A stretch of 64,000 nt of DNA from Cynocephalus volans (taxonomy: Eukaryota; Chordata; Mammalia; Dermoptera; Cynocephalidae), in the NCBI RefSeq assembly GCF_027409185.1, contig NC_084462.1, forward strand, positions 156,413,490 to 156,477,489, written 5' to 3'. This document shows positions 1 through 12,100 of this stretch, piece after piece (within the stretch, counting starts at the first letter, position 1; each line of letters opens with the position of its first letter). The notes under the pieces were generated by a model. That model was given only the letters and a program-made list of their open reading frames with translations, was not told the origin of the DNA and did not search any database. The position numbers and the translations under genes are program-made.

Positions 1-17
1 TGTTTCTTTCCTTTCAG

Positions 18-158
18 TATTCAAGGAGAAGCCTAAACATCCTCCCAGCAGGGCCCAATCCCTGAGCTATGCCTTGTCGTCGCTTGATGCTTCGTACTTA
101 AGTTCCATCATCCGGCTCTTCAAAAATCTCAACTTTGTGCTGCTTGTCATCACCTATG
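18..158 (+). CDS. FLVCR2: FLVCR2 exon (likely exon 3)
   Basis: The acceptor is a pyrimidine tract ending in CAG at 15-17 and the donor is GTAAGA at 159. The first two bases finish a codon from the upstream exon. It encodes a cytoplasmic loop beginning [10 protein letters not shown], then the start of helix 7 ([12 protein letters not shown]). The 141-nt exon ends one base into a glycine codon. Confidence 0.95.
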
Positions 159-3100
159 GTAAGATGCAGATGTGTCCAGGTATAAACTTGAACTGGGAGT
201 GTCAGGTGAGAGGCCTGATGGGTCTCTGTGTCTTAATCTTTCCAAATCTGGATGTGCAAGTACAGTTGTTTAGGGTCGACTGGAGGAACGACCAGAAGGC
301 CTTGGCATGTGCTGTAAAGTCCACCTAGAAAATCATTCCTTCCCATGTCAGATTATCTGATAAATGCATGTTGATCCTCTCAGTCTCACCTCAGTGTCAC
401 CTCTGTACAGCAGTATTAGGTGAGGTTTCCTCTCATTGTGCTATTCCTGATACATCTTAACACTTATTATTTAAGAAAAAAAAACATTTCTAGGGCTAAC
501 TGGTTAGCTCACTTGGGACAATATGGTGCTGGTAACACCAAGGTCATGGGTTCATATCCCTGAAGTAGCCAGCCACCAAAACAAAAAACCCAAAACCATT
601 TCTTGCTCTAACTCTCCACTAGACTGAACTCTCTGAAAGTGGGGATTTATGTCTTTTCATCTTTATAGTTCCTCTGCAGTGGCCAGCCTGGAGTGGTTAC
701 TACAGTAGTTATCGAATGAATGAATTAATGAATTAATCAATACAAGAATCTTGCCACATGAGCCATTCTTCAGCCAATCCTTCTTCATCTTTTAACATTG
801 ACTCCTTTTTCACCTGAGTACAAGAAATATGTACTTCATTTCATTTTCTTGGCTTTTGGCATGATAAATTTGAATCTTTATGCTGTTGTATTGGCTTGTC
901 TTTCCAGTATGGTGTTTTCTGTATCTTCTTTAATAAGATTGTTGGATCAGACAAGGGCAAGGACAAAGCCTCGTGGCATTCCATTAAAGAGTGTCTGCCT
1001 CCATAACACTAGTCTATTAACTAGTACTCTTAGTTTAAGGACTTATAGATCCATGCAACCACACTGCTATCCAGTCTATATTTTACCATTTAATCTACTG
1101 GTTACAGTCTGCTTAAAGTCAAGAGTCAACAAGCATGTAACATGCTCAGTAACCATATGAAACAAAAAAACAAGATTGGTTTGATTTGAGTTATTTTTAG
1201 TGAAACCCCAATTGATTACGAACTCATGTTTTCTATAGGCTCACAAACCATTGTTTCATAACAATAATAGCATTTACTATGTGCCAAGTGCTTTTCATAT
1301 ATGATTTTATTTAACTCCCACCACACTTATGTGAGGTAGGTACTATAATTATCCCCATTTAACAGATGAGGAAACAAACTCAGAGAGATTAGGTAACTAG
1401 CCCAAGGTCACACAGCTTTTAAGTGGTAGAGCCAGAATTCAAATACAGGTTTGTCTAACTCCAAAGGCTGTGTTCCTAATGCCTATTCCATAATTGCCTA
1501 TACTGCTTCCTAGAATTGTGCCAGGGTTTTGCTTTAGGCTTATCAGTGCCCTTTATTTCAATTAAAATGTTTATCTGCTGAAGTACTAGATAACAGTGGT
1601 GTCATTTAGGAGTGTAAGAGGCCCTCCTAAATTTTTCAGGCACACACAAAATTTAGGTGAACCCCCACCTAGTATAGCTCTAGATGACCAGATTAGTCTT
1701 AAGCTCTTGGTTCTCTGTTCCTTATTCCCTCCAGTTTCTCAATTCTCTATGAGTATATCTCTGTATTTATCTGTAATATAAAGACAAAGTTTCCAGCACT
1801 TAGAGATGTTCAACTAAGGAAGTTATGAGTTGCCTGTCACGTGGAGGTACCCAAGCATAGACGGGACCAACCACTTGGTGGGGATGTTGTGAGGAATCTC
1901 ACAATAGTGAGACCAAATGACCTTTGGGGTCCCTTCTAGACTCAGGATTCCGTGACTCCAAGAATTTTCACTTTTTACTAGAGTTAAATATCTTGAGTGC
2001 ATTGACCTTTGACCACCATAAACCTTATTGCATCTGACAACAGGGTATTTGAGACCTACCTTGGGATTCTAGGGCAGAAGACTGCTTCATAAATCTTTTC
2101 TATGGCTGAAGATGGTGATGGTGGTGATAACGGGGCAACAGTCCCATTCCAGAGGCTGTCGTCTTAGTGCTGGAGGCTGTTGATGGCAGGGCCAGGTTAC
2201 TGACCCATGAAAGCAAGAAACAAAAACAAAATATACCAGGAACAATGTTGCTCATGGTCACTTAGGGGTTCATCTCTGGGCCATGTTGTGGGGAGTGAAG
2301 CAACTCCTCCTTCCCTCTTGCAAGGTTGGTTGCCTATATGGTCTTTAATTTGGCAGAGTGTTTTTAATCCTGTGCTTCTGGACATTCTTCCTAATCTATT
2401 TGGTTAAATGATAACACAGGAAATAAACAGGGAAGCACTTCCTGAACGGTGGAGTAAGGACCTTAGAAAATCTGCTCCTCCATAAAAGCAACAAGAACAC
2501 TTACAAAAATTGTCAAAATCAATTTTTTCAATACTCTTCACCAAAGGCTTACAACAATCTAAGTGACATTTATTCAAGAAAAATGGCTGAATATCAGTTA
2601 GAACAGTGGGGTTTGTGTTCTGACTATTCTGATCCCCTTCTCCCAAACTCTGCAGTAGCCTTGACAACCAGCAGTCTCACAACCATGGTAGCCTTGACAA
2701 CCTTACAACCATGGTAGCTGTGAAAAACAGCTGCCTTGCAGTCATGGTAGCTGTGCAAAACAGCTAAAGGGAGCAAAATAGGTTTGAAGCTCCCCTGAAA
2801 GCCCCATCCCCCCAAATTAGCACTGTTTGACCCATCTGGCAGGTCTCTGGAAAAGTCCTATTCACAAAGCTTGTCATTATTTGATCTGACTTGGAGTTTG
2901 CTCAAGTGGGAAAAGCCCTATATCTAGTGCATTTGTTGAAAACAATCAGTGGCACTGTTTAACATCATAGCTGTCTGAGGTGGGAATACCAGTTGGAGCA
3001 AACAAGAAGTTGGCTGAAAATCATGGAAAGAAAAAATGGAGAATGAAATGTCCATAGGGGGCTTTGAAAAGCTCTGACATGTTCTTAGGGATTTGGAAGT

Positions 3101-6100
3101 CCACATGCATGTGCAGAGCTCATACTCAGGAAAGACCTGAGAGAGACCTAAATTCTCACTTCTAGCTGACCTTGAGGCTCTGTACAAGCAGGAAGTAAAG
3201 GTTAATCCAGAGTTGTCAGCTAGCTGCTGGGGTGTTGAAGGTGAGCCCTAATAAACACACAGAGCTCCTTGGCAAAGATGGGAGACTTACTGGTTTAGGA
3301 CATTTTTAAAACGCTCTTTCCAGTCATTAGCTTAATACTAAGCGAACAGAGCAGAAACTTCAGTGGCTACACGCAACAAAGAATATAGACTTTACAAAAT
3401 CAGTCCAGAAAAGTCACTAAACAAACAGCAGCAACAGCAACAAATCCTGGGGCGGGAGGAGGCTCTCGTTTCCAGTATTGACACATTATTTTAACAATGT
3501 CCAGTTTTCATCAACAAAAAAGTATGAGACATGCAAAGAAACAGGAAAGTATGGCTCTTACCCATGGGGGAAGAAAAAAAGCTTCCCTGAGGAAGCCCAG
3601 ACATTTGACATAATAGACAAAGATGGTAAATTAACTATTATCAATATGTTTAAAGAACTAAAGGCAACTATTTCTAAAGGACTAAAGAAAAGTATGAGAT
3701 GATGATTCGTCAAATAGAGAATATCAATAAAGAGACAGAAATAAAAAACACACTGATAGGAATTCTGGATTAGGTGGTAAATATGCTAACTACTCTGATT
3801 AGATCATTATACAATATATTCATGCATTGAAACAACACATTGTATCCCATAAACATGTACAATGAAAAACAAAGAACAAAAATTTTTTTTAAAAAAGGAA
3901 ATTCTGGAGTTGAAAAGTACAGTAACTGAAATGTAAATTCACTTGAGGGCTTAACAGCAGATTTGAACCAGCAGAAGAAAGAATCAACAAACCTGAAGGT
4001 AAGTCAAATGAGACTCTTCAATCTTAAGAACACAAAGAAAAGAGAATGCAGAAGAATGAACAGAACCTCAGAGACCTGTGGAACACCATCAAGCATATCA
4101 GTATATGCAAAGTGGAAGTCCCAGAAGGAGAGGGGAGAAAGAGGTAGAAGTAAATTGTCATCTAAATTGAGATCGTGCTAAACTAGAAAAACATTTCACT
4201 TCTGAGCTTCTGGGAGCATTTGACTCCTCTGTGAATAGATAGAATTTATTAACATTTATCTCAAAGGCCTGGGATTATCCCAGTGAGAGTGAGTTAAACT
4301 AATCTGGATGTTTGTACACATTTTATTACAGGCAGAGAACCACAAGCCTTATTTCCATGGAAGAGAACTGGATTTGGTGACAGGGCTCTTTGCAAATAAG
4401 AAAATGATTCTTAGACCTGATCACAGATTTGAAAAAAATTTTTGTTGACCATTACTGAGTGTCCGGCACCATGTTAAGTGCTTTACATGCATTATCTCAT
4501 TTAATCTTCAAAACAAACCCCATGACATACGTGCTTTATTTCATTTTATACATGAGGAAACTGAGACTCTGAGAGATTTAGTTCCTTGCCCATAATAGGG
4601 TAGCTAGCAAACAACAGGGCTTAGATTTAAACTTCTCTCTGTCTGATGCAAAGCTTACCTTCCAAACCACTACACCATTTTGCCTCCCCATACAGAAAGG
4701 AGCTTCTTAGAGACAGATTCAGGTCTCTTTTCTTAGCTGCATGGCCTGAGTTTTCCTTTTGGTCTATCCAGGGGAGTATGTCTTTCCTCTCAGATTCAGT
4801 CCTTCAGACCAGTTGCCTGAGGGTTGATTACTTCTAAGGTGAGGAGTCTGGAGTTCTAGGGTCTTGGAAACATGACCAACCATACATCTTTGGGTTTTGG
4901 GGATGATAGGGTCTCAGCTTCAGTGCGTTTAAGCTTTATAGGTCATATAAAGGCAATGTTTGGCACTTAATCCAACTGAGAATGTTTACTTTCTTCTCCC
5001 ACTGTCTGCTCCAAATTAAAACAAACAAAAACTAAACAACAACAACAAAACCCTTTATAAATTCAACTAGATGCTTTGAAATCCCCCAAGCCTCCCACCG
5101 CCCCATACAGTTTCAGCTTGGGCTTTGAAGAATGAAATGGTTCATACTTTTTACATTGTACATATGGTATTCATATTTTGCTCTGAATTATATGCACTTA
5201 AGATCATGTACCTTGGAATCAAGCAGCTGATAGCATTTCACAGACACACATGCCAGATGTGGGTGGACATATCTTGGGGTAAGTGCCTTGAATCCTGGAC
5301 CCATGAATTCAGAATTGGCTTGTGAGGAATGTGAGGTCTAAATTTTGGTGTCAGCTCTGCCAATTACTGAGCGTACCACCTTCATCCAGTCTGTGCCCAT
5401 CCTTCATCTTTCTAATACTCCCCACCCCCACCAGAAAATAATAATAACATTTGCTTCTCATTGGAGTAACTCTGAATGGAAGTGAAAGCTTCAAAAGCAA
5501 TTGAGCATAAAGACATGACATGCATTCAAATTGCTATTGCACTGGTAAACTTGCTGATTTCCCACCTTCTGTCTTTGGTCTGAACTGAATTTCATCAAGT
5601 GGGGACTAACTCTCCCAACAGCTGGTAGAATTGTATTTGTAGTGTCTTTCCAAGTGGTTCTTCAAGCTGCTGAGTCAGCTGCCCAGAACTGAGGTGTGGT
5701 GATAACAATTGAAGGCTTTGGAGGAAATCTAGGGTCCAGTGTTGCTGGCTTTTCTGGAGACTTTTGTCCACATCCTTAGAGTTAAGGTTGAGAGATAAAA
5801 TGAAGGCCATTCAGTTAAATTTGAATTTCAGATAAACAACAAATATGAGGGTGCTTCAAAAAGTTCATGGAAGAAGAGAATTAAAAAATAGTTTAGGGCT
5901 GGCCCCGTGGCGCACTCGGGAGAGTGCGGCGCTTGGGAGCACAGCGGCGCTCCTGCCGCGGGTTCGGATTTTATATAGGAATGGCCGGTGCACTCACTGG
6001 CTGAGCGCGGTGCGGGCGACACCAAGCCAAGGGTTGTGATCCCCTTACCAGTCACAAAAAGACAAAAAAAAAAAAAAATAGTTTAAATCTTCCCATGAAC

Positions 6101-9100
6101 TTTTTGAAGTGCCCTTGTACTTTTCAGTATAAACATGTCCAATGCAATATTTGGGGCATATGTATACTAAAATGTTATTCATTTATTTGAAATTCAAATT
6201 TAACTGGGCATGCTGTTTGCTTTTTTTTTTTTTTCCCCTAAATCTGGCAATCCAATTTAGAGGAGAGGAGATGCACAGGTTGGGTTGATGGTTGACATTG
6301 CTAAAACGTCACAGCAATAAGAAACTGCCACCTCCTCGGTAAAATACCTCCCTTCTCCAAGTTTGCCAATGCTGGAAGATTCAGGGCTGGAACCAGAAAT
6401 TCCATTGGTGTACTAGCCTCTGGGGGCAGGGCAGGCTGTGCTGTGGGGTGGGGTGGAGTGAAGAAAAAAACCTTCTGTTTGTGTCTCTGGGTCTTGCTTC
6501 ACATGGCCTCCTCTAAAGTCTTTTCATCAATTACATAACAGATGTCATGTTGAAAAGAACTGTTGAAAAGCCTCCTCTTCTACAGAATATCCTCAAAGGG
6601 AACACTTTTTCCATGTTATCCCCAGCCTTGCTTCCAACTGTGCTTCTGAATAATCTTCCAGTGTGTCTGGCATCTGAACTCAGAGACTCAATTCCAGTGT
6701 GTCCTGAGGTTCTCCTTCCCTTGGGCTCTCAAGCACTTTACCACTGTCTCACCTACATGGGCCTAGGGAGCGGGCTTTGTGCCACCTCTGAGATTCTGGC
6801 TTAAGAGCTGATATAAAATCCTTCTCATGAGTCCTAGGAGCCTTGCTGAGGTCAAGCTGTCTCTTTAGAACAAGATTTTACTACATACTCAGGAAAGACA
6901 AAAGGGAAACAATACAGAGTAACCAGAACCCAGAGATATGATCTGGGATCAGTGTTTCCTATCCAAGCTTCCCTAAGGATAGAATTCCCTGGGGTGCTTG
7001 GTTGAAGGTGTCCATAGATTTCCATGCCTCTCTTCTGGAAATTCAAATTCAGAAAGTCTGGGTTGGGGCCTGGGAATTTGCTTTTTACAAGTATTCCAGG
7101 AGATTCTGATTTCCAGCAGGGTTGAGAATCTCTAAAGTAGGTGTGTTATAGGTCATTCTCATGGTCTTGAAGTCCCTTCCCATTCCAGCTGCCTCCCTGT
7201 TAATCCCACTACCTGGGAGACTAGGTCTGGTCTTTGATCTTCCATATTCCCAAGGCCATTTATTCCCAAACTCCAGTGATTTTTAAGAAATGCCGTTTCC
7301 AGAGATTCTGATTCAGCAAGTCTATGGTGGGGCTCAAAAATCTGCATTTTTAAACTCAAAGGAATTCTAATGTTATTATTCTCTCAGCCATACTTTGAAG
7401 AAACTGGTCTTGACAAAGGAGAGAAAGAGATTCAGAGTGATGACCGAGTCCTTTCTGCTTTCCTGCCTCCACATCAATTGGCACTTCTTCCGAATGACTG
7501 ATAGATACCAGGAATAACCAGGCCTTCCAGGGGAGATCATGTTTTCTCTGCACTGACCCAGCAGGTTCACTTTGCTGGGGAAAATTAGACCTGAATATAA
7601 GGCAGTCACCTGTATTCCTGTAAGACGTACTCACACACAGGACAGAGCACACATGTCATTCCTCTCTTTCCATGTGGGATGCCCAGCTCCTTGGTTTGGA
7701 CAGTGGAGTAGATTTATGCTATTTAACCATGTCTGATAACCTTTGACAATATGGGGAGGGACTCTAAAGATTGATTCAGAAAACAAATATAAGCTCCTAA
7801 TTCATCTAGGGTGGGACTCAAGAGACAGTGAGAAAGATAGGCAGCCTTCCAGGTTGAACTCCTGCTCCCCTTCAGCTCTTCCCCCTTAGCCCTCATTCAG
7901 TCTCCTGTCTGGCAGGGAGCTGGGAATGGTTATTGGTAAACCACATTAGTATAGCTGAGCCAGTGCTCCTAACTTGATGTCGTGCACAGACCCTTATTGG
8001 TAGACAAGGACTACTCAAGACAAAATTATTGATGCTCCAATTACACAGTTTATTGATCACATATATCACACATAATACACTTTCACTTTAAATTACTCTA
8101 TGTCTTAGCCTATTCTAACTTAAGCTAGATGATCCCTTAAGGGCACACTGCATACAACTCCTATTTTTTATCCTGTTAAGAACAGGTCAGGGATCTTACG
8201 TCTCTGGCGCGAGGTCCTTTCCTGATTCACATCCACCAGGAACTGGATACATCTGATGGGGTGTAATTGATGATCCTTGAGAACGTGGCTGAGAGCAGCA
8301 TATACCTGGGTTGCTTCTCAGTGCAGCAGAGGCAGTGTGCTCGAGGTCCCTTACCCTAATAAGCTAAAGGTCCTGTGGGTTTCAACAAGTCTGGCTTCCG
8401 CCTCTGTGTGTGTGAGAGTAACCCATACCAAGAAGTGTCATTTCCAAACTGTTTCCATCCACTGTGAAATAGAGCTCCCTACACCCTCATAACGTACGCT
8501 ATCTGCTTTTGTAGAATTGCTTGCTTAACCTAAGTAACTTTCATTTAGCCTCGTCTGACCTGCAGACTACCCCCACCTTCTGCATGAGAAACCATTGACC
8601 TTTTCATAGAAACAAAAAACAATTGCATAGAAACAGGAGCCATACACAGTGAATTATTACATGGGAACAGGAACCATACACAATGAAAACTTGTATGCTT
8701 GACTGCTCAAACGGCTCACTGTTGGCCTCTGTGACCTAGCTCCCTAGCTTGCTTTGTGCACCTGGACAAACTTGTGTGCCAACGGGATGTAATTTCTGTC
8801 TTTAAAAACCCCACAAGACCAAAACCTGATGCCTCTCTTCCTTGGTTGCACCTTGGGAGACCGACGCTGGCCAGCTGGAGTGAATAAACTGCCCTTTTCT
8901 GCACGAGTGGCATGTAAGTGCATTTCTTGTGAGAGGGTGCCTCACAACAACTGGACCAAGGGTACGAGCAGCTGGCCAGCAACCTGCCACAGCTGACAGA
9001 TGCAGCAACTTGGGGCTTTTGCCTCTGTTTCTTTATACTTTGTTTGAGGTTTGGCTGGGCTGATTGTCTCCTAGTCATGGCCTCGCAGATGCTCTCTCCA

Positions 9101-12100
9101 GGACCAGATGGTGATATCTCAAAAGCATGGAAACTGGCAGGGTGTGTCGTTATCTCATCATGTGAGTGGTGTCCTGCTTTGCCTGCCAGGTCCTTTATGT
9201 CATCAGTGATGTAAATCCCTTGACCAAAGTTCCTCCATGTTCTCTAGCTAACTAAATCTATTTCTGTTACAAAACAAACACAAACCAGTAAAAATATCAC
9301 ATAATTTGTACTCCTGACTCTTGAACCCTATCAGAATCACTTGGAGGGCTTGTTCAAATAGTTTACAGGGACCCCACGCTGAGAGTAGCTCATCCACCTG
9401 AAGCTGAGCCTGACCTGGAACATGCTTAGCCCTTGCAGTGTCGGGGTAGGACAAGAGGCTGAGAGAGGAACTGGAGGAGGGGAAGAGTCTGCTTTCTTCC
9501 TTCTCTCCTCCCAACTCCACCTCATTCCTCTTTTCAGTAATGTGTCTCCTTATGCGCCCTCGTGACTCAGGAAAGACATTTTTAAGGGGCTGGGTGTGTG
9601 GTATGAAGGTTAGTGGGTATGATTGCTGAGTAAGGTGTTGTTACTGAGAACCTCAAAGTCATCATGACCATCAGCTGGCAGTTGTAGTGAAGTTTGGTGA
9701 CGTGTCTGGGTTTTGTTTTTTTTTTTTTTTTTGCCCACTTGTGGTCCTGTGCCACTTAGGCTGCACTGAACCCAACCTTGTTGCATACCTGGGGCGACCT
9801 GCTGGGAGAGGTCGCGAAATTGTTCAGTGAACTGAGTTGGGGAAATCTTTCTTTTGAGAATCAGCTTTGTAAGGATGTAAAGTGGAGTGATTAAGATCAA
9901 GGACTCTTGGAACCACGGGGTCTGGGTTCAAATCTTGCCACACCACTTTATACCTGTGTGATTGTGATTGTGGGAGTGGTAAAAGAAATTTGTTTATTTA
10001 TTTAATTTTAATTTAATTTAATTATTTTTATGCTCTTCTATTCCAATCTGAAAGGTAAAGCAAATTCTTTCCAATTTTGCATGAGAATTTGACCTTAACT
10101 TTGTATCTCGTTCTTCTGGGAACCTGATAAAGGGAGTATGTCAACTACAATTAGAGAATATTGCTTACGATAAAAATGACCTCCTGTGAGGAAAAAAATG
10201 GACAGGGACATCTATTTACATCTGGTAGGAGGCCATTCTTTGTGTTTCCCTGAGTACAATGACTCTTTTCACTGCCCTGTCCCTCATGGGGACCCTGGAA
10301 GCTATGCCTATGGAGTTGTTATAAGCAATAGTGGTTACCGTGAGGTGTCAAACCAGGGTGATCACCATACTCACCTTTCCTTGTACCTAAGCCATCACCT
10401 TGGGGGCCAAAGAGAATAGCTCTGGATGGCTCCGTGGACTGGGGTTCTATGGACTCATTCCATTGAAGAGGAACTTCCCTGCCTGCAAGCTACGTGTCTG
10501 GTCTTATACCTTTCTATGTGAAGCTAATATCAAGTGTGCTGGTGGTAGTCTTGTCAGCCTCGATGTTTAGTTAAAGCTAAAAAGACTGCGGGTGAGAGTT
10601 ATGGAGTAACTGTATTTGTTTTTGGGTTTTTTTTTTTTTAACTCCGTGTGAACTTTTCTCATCTATAAATGGAGATGATAATACCACCTACCATCTAGAG
10701 TTTTGTTATAAAGATTATAAGGTGCTTAGAAGAGTGTTTAGTGCATAAGTATGTGCTGCTATCAACATTATCTTTGTCATCATCATCGTCATCATCATCA
10801 CTGCCACCACAACCATTATTGAAGGGAGGCCAGGAGGCCCTTTCTTCAGTCTCATTATAGCTACTAATTCTCTGTATGGCTTTGGAAAAATGATCTTATT
10901 CTCTAAGGATATAAGTTCTTACAGTATATTCTAGGTGCCTTATTTGTTTGATGAATGAATAGATAAAATAGGAGAGTCAACTAAATGCTCTTTAAAGTTT
11001 CTTTTAGTTTCACATAATAGATTTTGTGTGATGTTGAATCAGAGAAGAAAATTGGAGAAGAAATGGAGAAAGAGGAGAGAAACTACCTGTGGAGGGAGTG
11101 GTGTCAGGGGATCAGATGTCTGAGGCAGTCTAGAAAGGGGACAGTGTCATCAGGAGAAGGTGCAGGGTGTCCAATAGTCCTACTGACCCGCATAGGTCTA
11201 GCCAAAGCTTAAGAGAGGAATGTAGATGATTCTGACCTGGGAGTAGTACTTTACAGAGCCTATTTTTCCAGGGCAGATTAAAAGGATCAGAGGACAATAG
11301 TGTGTGGCTAAGAAAAGGTTAAAATGGTTACTTTTGGTTGTTTTGAAGTATTTATTTGAGGAAAACTGCAGAGCAGCCTCATACCTCCCTGGATTTTTCT
11401 TCTCTGAGGACACCACTTGGAGAGGCAGTGGGGAGGAGGATTTCTAACCTCCCCAACTGCTGTAGGAGAGAAGTTAGCAATGTCCCCAGGAGAAGGATGA
11501 CCCTAACGTTGTGTTTCTCCCTCCCTCCTTCAGGTCTGAATGCTGGTGTTTTTTATGCCTTGTCTACTCTGCTGAATCGCATGGTGATCTTGCACTACCC
11601 GGTAAGAGAGTTTCCTGGGTATGCTGGGCCTGGAGATAATACGGTTTCTAAGTCTGTCTTGGCCCCAGTTCTAGGCAGCATGGCATGATGGTATGCTTAT
11701 GGGATTTGGAGGGAGATGGCCCTGGTTCTCCACCCCAGTACTAAACTGTGTAATGGTGACTGTGTAAGAAGCTAGTTAGTGTCTCTTGAGTTCTCATTCT
11801 CTTTTCTGTAAAAAAACATAATTACTTCTTGCAAGATTATTTTTAGGATTGGAGAGTAAATAATACCATATGTGCATGTGTGTATATATATATAGATTCA
11901 TAGTATATTTATTATATATGAGGGTACTTCAAGAAGTTTGTGGAAAGATAAAATTAAAATAGAATTTTAAAATAATACAAATCTTTCCATAAACTTTTTG
12001 AAGTACTCCTGTATGTGCAAAGTACATAAGCATGGTGCCTGGTAATGCAGTTGGTAAATATAAATATTTAGTTTGTAAAATATGGGCAACGTTTAATTCT

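Larger units (their letters stand above)
159..11533 (+). other. FLVCR2: FLVCR2 intron (likely intron 3), 11.4 kb
   Basis: This intron contains no coding exon that I recognise. It holds a tRNA-like SINE (493-598), two antisense MIRs, an old L1 fragment near 3.4-4.2 kb, a mariner MITE with a nested SINE (5844-6119), MER5-like copies near 7 kb and an LTR-like block near 8.5-9.0 kb. I see nothing recognisable in most of 599-1240, 1800-2640, 4700-5800, 7700-8040 and 10080-10640. A CAT/CGT trinucleotide run lies at about 10778-10800. Confidence 0.7.

Noticed and set aside
5883-6085. A CRISPR-like direct repeat pair
   Set aside because: The 13-bp direct repeats are a target-site duplication around a SINE; the genome is mammalian and there is no array.
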